In this document: one piece after another, positions 33,557-43,231 of the stretch | Layout: every line of letters begins with the position of its first letter | Numbering within the stretch: the first letter of the stretch is position 1 | The notes under the pieces: model-generated | Told to the model about the DNA's origin: nothing | The model's input: only the letters and a program-made list of their open reading frames with translations | Databases searched by the model: none | Program-made: the position numbers and the translations under genes | From: Panacagrimonas sp041603235 | GTDB lineage: Bacteria; Pseudomonadota; Gammaproteobacteria; Nevskiales; Nevskiaceae | Assembly: GCA_041603235.1 (NCBI GenBank) | Contig: JBFIES010000001.1 | Span: forward strand, 248,001-312,000 | Length of the DNA stretch: 64,000 nt | Direction of reading: 5' to 3'

Positions 33557-36205
33557 TCACCCTGTCCGGTCCGGCTTCGGAGCGGGTCCACCCCATTTCC
33601 GCGGGATGAGTTTGCCCTGTGCCGCAGGCATCATCCTGTAAGCCTCTCTGCTGTGATCGGGCCCGAAGCTGACGTGAATCGGCCTGCTTGTTCCGTAAAA
33701 ATAGAGCCTATCGAATGGAAGGTTTCGAATAATCCATTCCGCGACCTCTTCCATGTCTTCGTCTTCAACTAGGAAATCACACGCGGCACCACCTCGCGAG
33801 CAAATCGGCTTGCCCGAGCGGTTCAATTCGGACGCCGCATGCTGGTCAAGCTTGGGAGCAACTCGCCCCTTTATTTTCTTACCTAGTTCTGCAGAGCAGA
33901 ACCCATAGGTGAGCTTTATTCCTCCGAAATAATCGATTACCGGATCCAGAATCTCTGTCGCTAGGGCATACAGATCATTATATGAGGCAGCACTTCTTGG
34001 GAGGTTTTCAATGTCGGATTCGCATTGTGTCTCGCCACACTGAATGAACGATCGGTAGGTCAAATAATGCCCGCATCGCTGATCTAAGCTAGGCACTTGA
34101 TCACTAGGAACCAACTTAGTTCCGGATACAGCAAGGCGCTTCTGAGAAAGCGCATGCGAAAGCGTTTCCGGCGTAAGGCCGTATCCCTCTCGATCGAATA
34201 TCTCAAGATCAGCCAATTCTTGGTCGAACAACTCTTGCTCAGCGAATCCAGGGTAGTCTTCGTTGATGTATCGACTTTTCCAAAGTAGCGGTGAAAAGGG
34301 GTACTGCTCAGTTCCGTACTCAAAAATCTGGAAGTCAAGCTCGCGCAAATTCACCTTGACGCGCCTGACAAGCATTGGAATTGCCTTCTCATCAAAGCCT
34401 TCGTACTCCATAAGCGAAAGCTTCCCTGATTCGATGTGAATCTTTATCAATTGCAGATCGCTAGTGGAATCCCAGAGGATCAACCCACAAGAAACGTAGA
34501 CGCGAAGCACGACAGGTAGCCGCTCTGCTAAATCAACATGGACCTGTAAAGATCGCCCGCGCTCATCGAGCCACCCCATCCCTCTTGCGGCGGCCGCCTC
34601 GCATGCCCGACGTAAGCTATCGGTGTCAGCCGCCTCAGAAAGGACTTTCCGCCCAGCCGCACTGGCGGCTTCATAACTTCCGAAAAACCGTCGAATGTCC
34701 CGCTGCATTCTTGGGGAGAGGCGGCTGAATGGCGGCTTTCTAGAGAAATGCTGGGCAGCAAAAAACAGTAACAGGTCGTTCGCCCTAGCGTCAGAAGCTT
34801 GTGACATCACTTCTTGATCGTAGTGCGCCTCAAGGATTCTCTGGGCACGACGGACAGAACCTACTTCATCCAATAATTCTGGAGTCAGATTCACCTCGTC
34901 TTGTTCGGGATACCGACCCAACTCCAATGCACATTTCCAGAACTGATCGAACTCCGCCCGAAAATTTCCTAGTATTCGCTCTGAGCGACTTTCCCGCGGT
35001 GAACGCGCTCGATTCTTTCGCGGCATCGGCACTGGCTTCAATCGTTGCGCGCTCGCCACCAACAGTCTATCCGCCAAAGAGTGGGATCGAAATTTGCCAG
35101 CGGCGTAATTTTGCTCAGCATCAGCATCCGCGAATACGAATGCAACACCGGGGCCCACTAAGTAAACCTGGCGAGCCAGCGTCTGCTCTAGAAACGCCTT
35201 GAATTCTGCCTGGGAGAAGTATTTTTGGAAGGTGCTTTTTGAGGTTATTACGCCGTCGCGGAAAGGCCTTCCGGGACTGCTCTTGCTGTTCAGCATCACT
35301 GATACGGCCAAGACTTTCTTTGCCAAAGAAAAGGCTCGCTTCAACGCAATTTGTCGCTCTTCGACAGACTCAATCACGTTGATCACAAAGCCCAGGTTCA
35401 CGACGTCTGCCTCAACTAATGGCGCACGCTCAGCGTAATGAGGGTCCCATCCAGCAGCCTGAACACCGCTTCCTTGCAGAACCTTCAAGTCATCGCCTCG
35501 CCCACATCCGTAGTCGAAGAAGGTCTTGTCTTGCGTTAATAGCCCATTTCTGACGAGCAACTGCACGGGCGACGAGATTGAACTTCTTGAAAGGGCAGTT
35601 AAGTGGCGTAGGATACTTGGCGTTTGAGCATCAAGTTCTCGTGCTTCAGCTGAAGCGCTTCCTCCTGACCCGAATGATTCCAATGTCTCTTCATCATTCC
35701 CAATCGGCAGTAGTGCGTCATCGACTACGCGGAAGCCACGGGCACTCAGAACACGCTCCCAACCAAGCCGAAACCCAATTTCGGATGGGTTATCAAATAG
35801 CCCTACTTGCTCTGCCACGCGAGTGGTTTCGACCCATTGATCTCTTTGAGGGTAGGCCACGTCGACCAAGAGCTCCTTTCTATGGAGGATCGGCCGATTC
35901 AGAGATGCCTCGTAGGTTCTATATTTGACAGTAGCTCTTTCGTCGTTCGATATCGTCCAACTCGCCATCAGTTGAGGAAACGCGGCCCGGTCAAAGTCCT
36001 CATACAGAAGAAGTGAGTACTGTTCGCCACTCAGCCTTATTTTGACCACATTGGGGACGCGCCTGAACTCCTTCGAAACAGATTCGATTCTCTCAGCCAG
36101 GACGCTCCTAACCTTCTCATCACGCAGCGAGCCCAAGGCAGAGACATGCAGATAAACGTCTCCTAATACGACCTTGCCAAGGCTCCCTTTAACTAACTGC
36201 GTCAT
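33557..36205 (-). CDS. Phosphorothioation-associated methyltransferase-like protein with M15-like C-terminal domain
   Basis: An 882-residue protein. The N-terminal region (1-215) includes conserved-looking LSGEQYSLLLYEDFD and RFRLGWERVLSARGFRV-type text. A SAM-binding motif FFDYGCGRGDDLKVL lies at about 229-243, and the surrounding text matches the putative methyltransferases associated with dnd/ssp phosphorothioation loci. The last 140 residues (about 740-860) look like a peptidase M15-type zinc fold: YGFCSAELG, DQHAAS, GAACDFLV, FDRLYFYGTSRPIHVSFG, with His, Asp and His in the zinc-ligand order. The fusion is unusual. It lies 79 bp downstream of sspA on the same strand. Confidence 0.75.
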   Translation of the reverse strand: MTQLVKGSLGKVVLGDVYLHVSALGSLRDEKVRSVLAERIESVSKEFRRVPNVVKIRLSGEQYSLLLYEDFDRAAFPQLMASWTISNDERATVKYRTYEASLNRPILHRKELLVDVAYPQRDQWVETTRVAEQVGLFDNPSEIGFRLGWERVLSARGFRVVDDALLPIGNDEETLESFGSGGSASAEARELDAQTPSILRHLTALSRSSISSPVQLLVRNGLLTQDKTFFDYGCGRGDDLKVLQGSGVQAAGWDPHYAERAPLVEADVVNLGFVINVIESVEERQIALKRAFSLAKKVLAVSVMLNSKSSPGRPFRDGVITSKSTFQKYFSQAEFKAFLEQTLARQVYLVGPGVAFVFADADAEQNYAAGKFRSHSLADRLLVASAQRLKPVPMPRKNRARSPRESRSERILGNFRAEFDQFWKCALELGRYPEQDEVNLTPELLDEVGSVRRAQRILEAHYDQEVMSQASDARANDLLLFFAAQHFSRKPPFSRLSPRMQRDIRRFFGSYEAASAAGRKVLSEAADTDSLRRACEAAAARGMGWLDERGRSLQVHVDLAERLPVVLRVYVSCGLILWDSTSDLQLIKIHIESGKLSLMEYEGFDEKAIPMLVRRVKVNLRELDFQIFEYGTEQYPFSPLLWKSRYINEDYPGFAEQELFDQELADLEIFDREGYGLTPETLSHALSQKRLAVSGTKLVPSDQVPSLDQRCGHYLTYRSFIQCGETQCESDIENLPRSAASYNDLYALATEILDPVIDYFGGIKLTYGFCSAELGKKIKGRVAPKLDQHAASELNRSGKPICSRGGAACDFLVEDEDMEEVAEWIIRNLPFDRLYFYGTSRPIHVSFGPDHSREAYRMMPAAQGKLIPRKWGGPAPKPDRTG

Positions 36206-36284
36206 CCTTATCTCAATGCGAAAAAGAGGGATCTTTGAGATTTTAGCCCTGAGAGCACAAATTAAGCGAAAAATATCGACTAGT

Positions 36285-37454
36285 TCATCTGCAATTCGCG
36301 ACCTCGATACATGACTCGACCACCGCCTCAGTGGCTTCTATCACTTCAGCCTCATTCGTAAACCGACCAATAGAGACCCTGAATGACGATTTGGCTTGCG
36401 ATTCAGAGAGCCCCATTGCGAGTAAAACGCCTGATGGCTCAATAAATCCCGAGTTGCAAGCAGATCCAGTCGAGATCGCAACTCTAGGTTGAAGCCGCCC
36501 AATCAAATCTTCAGCGTCGATGCCTTCAACTTGAATATTCAAATTTCCAACGTGACGGCGCGAAAACGTTGGGCCGTTTAGACGTACCTGGCAAGTCTTG
36601 GCTAATCCATGTTGAATTCGTTCGAAAAACATCTCACGCAGCGACGCAACGCGCTCTCGTTCCGAACTGCGCGCCGCATGAAGCAGCCCTAACGCCTCTG
36701 CCATCCCAACACAAAGTGACACCGGTACAGTCCCCGCCCTCAGGCCGCCTTGCTGCCCGCCACCATAAAACATCGGCTCAATCGAGCCACGTAGCTCCGA
36801 ACGAACAAAAAACAGGCCGATTCCTTTTGGTCCATAAATCTTGTGCGCCGACAGGCTCGCCATATCTACGTCAGGCATGAGCGCCTCAATATCGACCGTA
36901 CAGGGTGCTTGACTCATATCGCAGTGAAACAGCGCTCCGTTGGAGTGAGCGATTTCGCCAATGTCTTCCACATGGTTAATGGCGCCTACTTCGTTATTGA
37001 TCGCCATCGCCGAGACCATGAAGGTTTCGCTAGATATGTTGTCTCTAAGCCAATCAATATCGAGCTCCCCTGAAGTGAGCACAGGAATTTTTCTCACGCG
37101 CGCTCCAAACCGACGACTGACATTAGATGCCGCCTCGATCACACTCTTGTGCTCAGCTGCTCCTACGAGAATCTCCACCCGCCGCTCCGCACGAGAGGGG
37201 TGGGTAAAAGATCCTTGGATTGCGAGGTTATTTGCCTCGGTCGCACCCGATGTGAAACATAATTCGTCAGCTCCAACCCCTAGTATTGTTGCCAAACGAA
37301 CCGTGGCAGCATCGACCTCGTTAGAGGCGTTCCAGCCAAAAACGTGCTCGCCAGAGTGTGGATTCCCGAAACATTCGGAGAAAAAAGGCAACATTTTCTG
37401 AAGCACCTGCGAATCCACAGGCGACGTGGCCTGGTAGTCCAGATAAATTCCCAT
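36285..37454 (-). CDS. sspA: Cysteine desulfurase of phosphorothioation system (SspA/DndA)
   Basis: A 389-residue PLP enzyme that takes sulfur from cysteine for DNA backbone sulfuration. ATG 37454 (MGIYLDYQATSPVD) follows AAAGAGAA and matches the family N-terminus; the frame runs 65 residues further upstream without homology. Motifs: FTSGATEANNLAI, AAEHKSVIEA, PLP lysine in SAHKIYGPKG, and the persulfide cysteine in AISTGSACNSG. It is called DndA/SspA rather than IscS because of context: it is divergent from sspBCD and there are no iscU or scaffold genes. The 155-bp gap to sspB should hold both promoters. Confidence 0.9.
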   Translation of the reverse strand: MGIYLDYQATSPVDSQVLQKMLPFFSECFGNPHSGEHVFGWNASNEVDAATVRLATILGVGADELCFTSGATEANNLAIQGSFTHPSRAERRVEILVGAAEHKSVIEAASNVSRRFGARVRKIPVLTSGELDIDWLRDNISSETFMVSAMAINNEVGAINHVEDIGEIAHSNGALFHCDMSQAPCTVDIEALMPDVDMASLSAHKIYGPKGIGLFFVRSELRGSIEPMFYGGGQQGGLRAGTVPVSLCVGMAEALGLLHAARSSERERVASLREMFFERIQHGLAKTCQVRLNGPTFSRRHVGNLNIQVEGIDAEDLIGRLQPRVAISTGSACNSGFIEPSGVLLAMGLSESQAKSSFRVSIGRFTNEAEVIEATEAVVESCIEVANCR

Positions 37455-37572
37455 ATATATTTTCTCTTTACTAAATAAATCGTTACGACGACACAGCGCG
37501 GAAATTGGCCAAACGATCCCTTCCTGGAGAGAGCCTCCAGTTGACCTAATCGAAGCCAACGACCTAATCTGG

Positions 37573-37600
37573 GCTCCTGGACGTTTCGTCCAGGAGCTTT
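37573..37600 (+). promoter_or_regulatory. Perfect hairpin directly upstream of sspB
   Basis: Perfect 11-bp inverted repeat, arms GCTCCTGGACG (37573-37583) and CGTCCAGGAGC (37587-37597), with a TTT loop and three T residues after it. The sspB ribosome site GGAG starts at 37601. It could be a repressor operator, an attenuator or an RNA structure limiting sspB translation. Confidence 0.6.
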
Positions 37601-37609
37601 GGAGTGTAG

Positions 37610-38569
37610 ATGACCGCCGGCCAACTCGCATCTTACGAGCCCCGCCCACAGTTTTCGGGGCACGAAACCTTCCCGCTAAGACACGGGTGGCTGATCAAAT
37701 CTGTGGGCGCTTTGTGTGCGCTCGATGCCCCGAAAGATCGAAAATCGATATTCACTGGAGCTGACTCAATCGCTCGGTTTGGCGTTGGCAAGAACATGGT
37801 TGTATCGATGCGACATTGGGCTAACGCTGTTGGCGTGATCTCAGAAAGCGACAATTCGACACAGATCGAAGTAAGCAAGCTCGGCGAAAGTCTCTTCGGA
37901 CCTCAGGGAATTGACAGGTATGCAGAACACCCTTCGACCCTTTGGCTCATTCATTGGAATCTCGCCTCAACTAAGCGCAAGCCAACTTGGTTTTGGGCTT
38001 TCAATCATCTGAGCTCATCACATTTCGATCGAGAGCTAATGGTTAGAACCGTACAAGGCCTTATTCACGAAAACGGATTCCGAAAGGTCGCTCTCACCAC
38101 TATCCGCAGAGATGTGGACTGCTTCATCAGAACGTACGCCTCCAAATCAAATGCCATCGAGGTGTTCGACGAAGATAGCCTTGAATCGCCCTTGACTGAG
38201 CTTGGCCTTATTCAACAGCTCGGAAGACGAGATGGATTCCGCCTCATCAAGAACAAGAAGCCTTCCTTATCCAATGCTGTATTTGCCTACGCGCTAGCTC
38301 AGTTCTGGGACACAAGATCTTCCGGAAGAACTCTCTCGCTCGAAGCCGTTACCTATGAGCCCGGTAGCCCGGGCCGAGTCTTCTTGCTTCAAGAAGAGGA
38401 CGTAGCGGAGAGAATGCGAGCCTTGGAAACAGATTATCCCGAAACCTTTCGATGGTCTGAAACCGCCGGGCTTAGACAAATTACGAGCTTGAAGCCGCTT
38501 GATGATGAACCCATATTTAGTTGGATCGAATCCGATATCTGCGCAGTTGAAAAGGTGAGAAAAAGATGA
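37610..38569 (+). CDS. sspB: SspB, DUF4007-family phosphorothioation protein
   Basis: A 319-residue protein with the DUF4007 N-terminal signature PQFSGHETFPLRHGWLIKS and the downstream blocks FGVGKNMVVSMRHWANAVGVI and STLWLIHWNLAS. In Vibrio SspABCD, SspB is the nicking component that opens one strand to allow single-stranded sulfur insertion. Its RBS GGAGTG directly precedes ATG 37610. It overlaps sspC by 4 bp (ATGA), so sspBCD is one operon. Complete length, no break. Confidence 0.9.
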   Translation: MTAGQLASYEPRPQFSGHETFPLRHGWLIKSVGALCALDAPKDRKSIFTGADSIARFGVGKNMVVSMRHWANAVGVISESDNSTQIEVSKLGESLFGPQGIDRYAEHPSTLWLIHWNLASTKRKPTWFWAFNHLSSSHFDRELMVRTVQGLIHENGFRKVALTTIRRDVDCFIRTYASKSNAIEVFDEDSLESPLTELGLIQQLGRRDGFRLIKNKKPSLSNAVFAYALAQFWDTRSSGRTLSLEAVTYEPGSPGRVFLLQEEDVAERMRALETDYPETFRWSETAGLRQITSLKPLDDEPIFSWIESDICAVEKVRKR

Positions 38570-41500
38570 CACTCGCCAGCAAAGTAAAGGTCAGCCCAAG
38601 ATTTCAGAAGGCCATTCGAATTGATGTCGATGGCGGCGATGCCGCCATGCTGAGCGGATACCACTGCCCGACCTCTTCAGCCGAAATTCTCAAAGCAATG
38701 GCTCGGCATATTGAAGGGGGGCAACAAGCCGCTTTCACATGGACTGGCCCGTATGGCAGCGGAAAATCCAGCTTAGCACTTGCGTTGGCGAGCTTAGTAA
38801 GCGGTGACGATGCAGGAGTCGCAGCAGCCAAGAAATCACTGAAAAGCTCGCGAGGGACCGCGGAAAAAATCATCTCTGCATTCCGCTGTCGCGAACAACA
38901 ATGGAACGTCGTTCCGGTAATCGGCCATCGCGGCTCACTCGCACCATCGTTTGGGTCGGCTCTAACGAACGCAAAAATCGCAAGAGGCGTTAAGGGAAGA
39001 ACCTGGACTGACCCAATCATCATTGAAACCCTAGATAGATACCTGAGAAAGAATCCCGGCAATTCTATTCTTTTGCTCGTCGATGAAATGGGCAAATTTC
39101 TTGAAGCGTCTGCACAACAATCTGCAGACGTTTATTTATTTCAGCTGCTCGCTGAGCTTGCTTCGCGCAGCAATCGCCGCTTAGTGATCGTCGGAATTCT
39201 GCATCAATCCTTTGACGAGTACGCCAACAAACTCTCTCGAGCGGCACGCGACGAATGGATCAAAATCCAGGGGAGATTCTCTGATTTTCCTCTGAACTCT
39301 ACCGGAGATGAGCAGATTGAGCTCCTCGGCAGAGCGATTGTATCTTCGAAACCGCCCGCCGAGGCGGACAGATTATGCAGTACGGCCGCAAGTATCATTA
39401 CTAAACAAAGGGGCGAGAAATCGAGTAATGCGCTAAGCCACTTACTTTGCAGCTGCTGGCCCCTACACCCCGTTGTGACTTGCCTTCTTGGCCCCATTTC
39501 TCGGCGACGATTCGGTCAAAACCAGCGCAGCATATTTGCCTTCTTAAATTCTCCTGAGCCGCTCGGCTTTCAAGATTATCTAGACACGGCGGAGCTTGAT
39601 TCGCTGTATCAGCCTCACCAACTCTGGGACTATTTGTGCTCGAATCTCGAGCCTGCCATCTTGTCGTCGTCCGACGGTCACCGTTGGGCGATCGCATCGG
39701 AAGCGGTCCACAGAGCGGAAACGCTTTCCGATGACGAAGTGCACGCAAAGCTCGCAAAAACCATCGCGATCATCGACCTTTTCCGTGATCGCTCAGGTAT
39801 TAGCGCAAGCGAGGAAGTTCTTAAGCTTTGCTTCAAAGAGATCCCGGACAAGGAGCTTAGTTCTCTTCTCGATGACCTGAAGAAGTGGTCACTCGTCGTG
39901 TACAAGAAGCATCTAGGCAGTTACGCGACATTCGCTGGAAGCGACTTCGACCTCGAAGCGGCCCTAGCAGATGAAGAGGAGCGTGCGAACTCCCGTCCAA
40001 CGACTGAACGACTGAGCAAGCTCATTCGATTGCAACCGATCGTTGCAAAGCGTCATTTTGCGGAGACCGGAGCAATGCGTTGGCTAGACGTAAAGCTTAT
40101 CGAGGCCGACAACCTTGTGACCTTTGGCAAGAACCCCTCTCTTTCGAAAGGGGCCATGGGGGTTTTCGCACTTGCGATCGCTAGCGGAAATCAGTCCGTA
40201 AAAAAGGTTGAAACACTAGCAAAAGAAGCTGCAAAATTATCGCTAGCAGAGACCGACATTGTAGTCGGGGTTTCCGCAAGGTCGTGGCGGATTCCGCAAC
40301 TCGTATCTCGGCTGGACGCCATTGAATCAGTCAAGAAGAATCGCCCCGAGTTGGCAGGAGACGCCGTTGCGAGGCGAGAAGTACAAGCCGCTGAAGATGA
40401 AATGCGGGCCGAACTCGATGAGGATCTACGCTCAGTTTTGCAAGGTGCTACCTGGCATTCGAAGAGCAACGAGCCAGCGCAGCTTAATCAGTTCGAGCTC
40501 AGCCAGCTTGCGTCCTCGCTAGCAGACCACCGCTACCCGAACTCCCCAATAATTCGCAATGAACTCGCCAACCGCGAACATCCATCTAGCAGCGCAGTTG
40601 GCGCAATCAACGCCTTACTGAGGGCAATGGTTAACGGTCAATCGCTAGACCGCCTTGGCCTTGAAGGGTTTTCTGCTGAGGCCGGGCTATACGATTCAGT
40701 CGTCGCTGCCTCAGGCCTTCACAGGAGTAGAAAAGACTCTTGGGCATTCATTGATCCAGTCGATCACCCGGAGAGAAAAAACAACCTCCAATCACTTTGG
40801 AAGTTTACTCGAGCAGTACTTGAGGAACACTCCGACGAGAATATATCGGCAAAAGACATCTACTCGTTGTGGCAGAAACCACCTTTCGGAGTGAAGAGCG
40901 GGCTCTGCCCCATCTTGTTCACAGCCTTTATGCTTTCGAACCGTGGCACTCTGGCTATTTATCGCGAGGGCGTCTTTCAACCAGTCCTTAGCGAACTAGA
41001 CATTGATTATCTTTCGCGCGACCCGATCGATATCAGCGTCAGAAAGATGAATCTTGATGCCGCTTCGAACAAGTTGCTGGCGAAGCTAGCGGAGACCGCG
41101 GACTCCTTTTCCTCTATCGCAGTTGATCCAAGCGAACCATTCAGCGTTGCACGAGGTCTAGTCAATGCGTACGAAATACTTCCCGCCTGGACTAGAAGAA
41201 CGAACAGGATCTCGAGGCAGGCTGTTCAAGTAAGAGAGATCCTCAAGAGAGCGAATGATCCAAACAAGCTGATCTTTCAAGACATACCTCAGCTAATCGA
41301 AAGCACGATCCACGAAAAGAACCTGGGAGCGGTGGCCAAGTACGTTGCCGACGGCATATCAGAGCTTAGCGAAGCCTACCCCATCATGCTTGACCACCTA
41401 TGGGCCAAGTTATTAAGTGAGCTTCGCGTCAGTCCGGGCCCGGCATCCTTCAGTGAACTCAAAGCCCGCGCCGAAAACATTCGGCAAGTAAGCGGCGATT

Positions 41501-41967
41501 TTCGGCTCGAAGCATTTGTTGGGCGCCTGACATGTGCCACTCAGGCCGACAGAGAATTAACCGCTACCTTGGCAAGTTTGGCAATAAACAAGCCCGCGGA
41601 GAACTGGATTGATCCAGACATCGACCGCCTTGCCATCGAACTTTCCGAGCTGTGCAAACGATTCGCCCATGCAGAGCAATATGCACACGTCAAAGGGCGG
41701 CCCAATAAGAGGAATGCATTCGCATTGGTGATTGGCAAAGATGGCACCCACGAGCCATTGCTGCAAGAGTTTGACATCACTGAAAGAGAGGAAGCTGAAG
41801 CGGAACAACTCGCCATTCGGCTTAATCAGCTACTCACAGACAGCAAGGTCTCTAGCGCTGATGTAGCCATTTCTGCCCTCGCCAAAGCGAGCGAAAAACA
41901 TATTCGTAGATCTATCGACACAAAAAGCGGAAACCCCAAGTCAGAGCAAGCGGAGCTTCACCTATGA
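38566..41967 (+). CDS. sspC: SspC, large P-loop ATPase of phosphorothioation system
   Basis: A 1133-residue ATPase. Walker A GPYGSGKSS lies at about 61-69 and Walker B ILLLVDEMGK at about 168-177. The rest is largely alpha-helical with no other recognised domain. In the Ssp system this ATPase works with SspB (nickase) and SspD (sulfur activation) to install phosphorothioates; its precise role is not settled. ATGA overlaps at both ends with sspB and sspD show translational coupling. The codon use is A/T-richer than genes left of 33 kb. Confidence 0.88.
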   Translation: MTLASKVKVSPRFQKAIRIDVDGGDAAMLSGYHCPTSSAEILKAMARHIEGGQQAAFTWTGPYGSGKSSLALALASLVSGDDAGVAAAKKSLKSSRGTAEKIISAFRCREQQWNVVPVIGHRGSLAPSFGSALTNAKIARGVKGRTWTDPIIIETLDRYLRKNPGNSILLLVDEMGKFLEASAQQSADVYLFQLLAELASRSNRRLVIVGILHQSFDEYANKLSRAARDEWIKIQGRFSDFPLNSTGDEQIELLGRAIVSSKPPAEADRLCSTAASIITKQRGEKSSNALSHLLCSCWPLHPVVTCLLGPISRRRFGQNQRSIFAFLNSPEPLGFQDYLDTAELDSLYQPHQLWDYLCSNLEPAILSSSDGHRWAIASEAVHRAETLSDDEVHAKLAKTIAIIDLFRDRSGISASEEVLKLCFKEIPDKELSSLLDDLKKWSLVVYKKHLGSYATFAGSDFDLEAALADEEERANSRPTTERLSKLIRLQPIVAKRHFAETGAMRWLDVKLIEADNLVTFGKNPSLSKGAMGVFALAIASGNQSVKKVETLAKEAAKLSLAETDIVVGVSARSWRIPQLVSRLDAIESVKKNRPELAGDAVARREVQAAEDEMRAELDEDLRSVLQGATWHSKSNEPAQLNQFELSQLASSLADHRYPNSPIIRNELANREHPSSSAVGAINALLRAMVNGQSLDRLGLEGFSAEAGLYDSVVAASGLHRSRKDSWAFIDPVDHPERKNNLQSLWKFTRAVLEEHSDENISAKDIYSLWQKPPFGVKSGLCPILFTAFMLSNRGTLAIYREGVFQPVLSELDIDYLSRDPIDISVRKMNLDAASNKLLAKLAETADSFSSIAVDPSEPFSVARGLVNAYEILPAWTRRTNRISRQAVQVREILKRANDPNKLIFQDIPQLIESTIHEKNLGAVAKYVADGISELSEAYPIMLDHLWAKLLSELRVSPGPASFSELKARAENIRQVSGDFRLEAFVGRLTCATQADRELTATLASLAINKPAENWIDPDIDRLAIELSELCKRFAHAEQYAHVKGRPNKRNAFALVIGKDGTHEPLLQEFDITEREEAEAEQLAIRLNQLLTDSKVSSADVAISALAKASEKHIRRSIDTKSGNPKSEQAELHL

Positions 41968-42800
41968 CCGCACGACATGTTCTAGGTCTGTCTGGCGGAA
42001 AGGATAGTGCCGCACTAGCCGTACACATGAGGCAAAACCATCCCGAACTCGATATCGAATATTTCTTCACTGACACCGGGCAAGAACTCCCGGAGGTTCA
42101 TGAATTTCTTAATAAACTTGAAGGGTTTCTGGGAAAATCAATACTCCGCTTAAACCCGGAAAAGAAATTTGACTATTGGCTGAAGCAGTACGGGAATTTC
42201 TTGCCGTCCCCTCAGACGCGCTGGTGCACTCGACAACTTAAGATCAAGCCCTTTCTTGATTGGATAAAGCCAATCACAGAATCAGGCATTGAAGTCTTCA
42301 GCTACGTCGCGATCCGCGCCGATGAAAATGCAAGAGAGGGCCTGAAATCGCCCAACGAGAAAATAATAGTTCGAATGCCATTTAGAGAGCTTGGCATCGA
42401 TAAAGCCGGAGTTCATGATCTTCTAGAGTCAGCAGGCTTAGGCCTACCCTCGTATTATGAGTGGCGCTCACGGAGTGGGTGCACCTTCTGTTTTTACCAA
42501 CAGAAGATTGAGTGGGTTCGTCTACTAGAGCGACACCCTGAAGATTTCCATCACGCGCAGTCTTTAGAAAAGACTACTTTAGAAGCCGGATCGAAGTTCA
42601 CCTGGACCCAGGGCGAATCCCTTGAGGAGCTGCGAACACCGGAAAGAGTCGCTGCGATACGTGAGGATCACCGAAAACGAGTGGAACGAGTTAAGCAAAG
42701 AAAGAACGCAAACCCTCTGCGTACAATTTCTCTGGAGGAAATCGATAATGACGAAATTTACGGCGCGGCGAACAAATTTTGTGTGATGTGCCACAAGTAG
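41964..42800 (+). CDS. sspD: SspD, PAPS-reductase-like ATP pyrophosphatase
   Basis: A 278-residue protein of the PP-loop superfamily, the counterpart of DndC. The PP-loop SGGKDS is at residues 10-15. Cysteines consistent with an iron-sulfur cluster occur in TRWCTRQLK, SGCTFCFYQQK and FCVMCHK. It should activate the DNA phosphate by adenylation and transfer sulfur supplied by SspA. It is the last gene of the sspBCD operon; 78 bp downstream the IS3 element begins, so any original continuation of the operon is separated by the insertion. Confidence 0.9.
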   Translation: MTARHVLGLSGGKDSAALAVHMRQNHPELDIEYFFTDTGQELPEVHEFLNKLEGFLGKSILRLNPEKKFDYWLKQYGNFLPSPQTRWCTRQLKIKPFLDWIKPITESGIEVFSYVAIRADENAREGLKSPNEKIIVRMPFRELGIDKAGVHDLLESAGLGLPSYYEWRSRSGCTFCFYQQKIEWVRLLERHPEDFHHAQSLEKTTLEAGSKFTWTQGESLEELRTPERVAAIREDHRKRVERVKQRKNANPLRTISLEEIDNDEIYGAANKFCVMCHK

Positions 42801-42878
42801 CGAGAACACTAGGAGCAGACTTAGCACTATCTTTCGTTTAACTAGCTAAGTGATATACACCATCAACCACAAAACCAA

Positions 42879-42906
42879 TGAGGGTTCGCCCCCGACATCT
42901 CGGACA
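42879..42906 (+). repeat. Left terminal inverted repeat of IS3 element
   Basis: Begins TGAGGGTTCGCCCCCG and includes CTCGGAC; matches the right end at 22 of 28 positions. Confidence 0.85.
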
Positions 42907-42943
42907 CTTTCAAGAAGGCCGATTATGGCCATAAGGAGTGTTC

Positions 42944-43231
42944 ATGTCCAAGCGAAGAAGATTCAGTCAGGAGTTCAAACAGGGTGCGGTTGAGCAGACA
43001 CGGCAGTCAGATGTCAGCTGTGCCCAGGTGGCCCTGGAGCTGGGCATCGGTGCCAATCTGCTGACCCGATGGAAGCGGGAAATGGAGGCTAGCCTTGGCC
43101 AAACGTTCAGAGACACTGGCGTCCCCCGAGATGAGGAGGTTGCCCGGCTCAAACGCGAGCTGGCTCGGGTGAAGAAGGAACGGGATTTTTTGCGCGATGC
43201 GGCCACGTCCTTCGCCAGGGAGTCGTCCTGA
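42944..43231 (+). CDS. IS3-family transposase OrfA
   Basis: A 95-residue DNA-binding protein with an N-terminal helix-turn-helix (RRFSQEFKQGAVEQT, then QVALELGIGANLLTRWKRE) and a leucine-zipper-like tail (EVARLKRELARVKKERDFL). The start is ATG 42944 behind AAGGAG. The 3' end contains a run of six T residues (about 43186-43191), and the orfB frame is open across this region, so a -1 frameshift could produce an OrfAB fusion. Confidence 0.92.
   Translation: MSKRRRFSQEFKQGAVEQTRQSDVSCAQVALELGIGANLLTRWKREMEASLGQTFRDTGVPRDEEVARLKRELARVKKERDFLRDAATSFARESS

Noticed and set aside
36285..37454. Housekeeping IscS for the cysteine desulfurase
   Set aside because: No isc or suf genes nearby, and it is divergent from sspBCD, so the SspA/DndA role is better supported.
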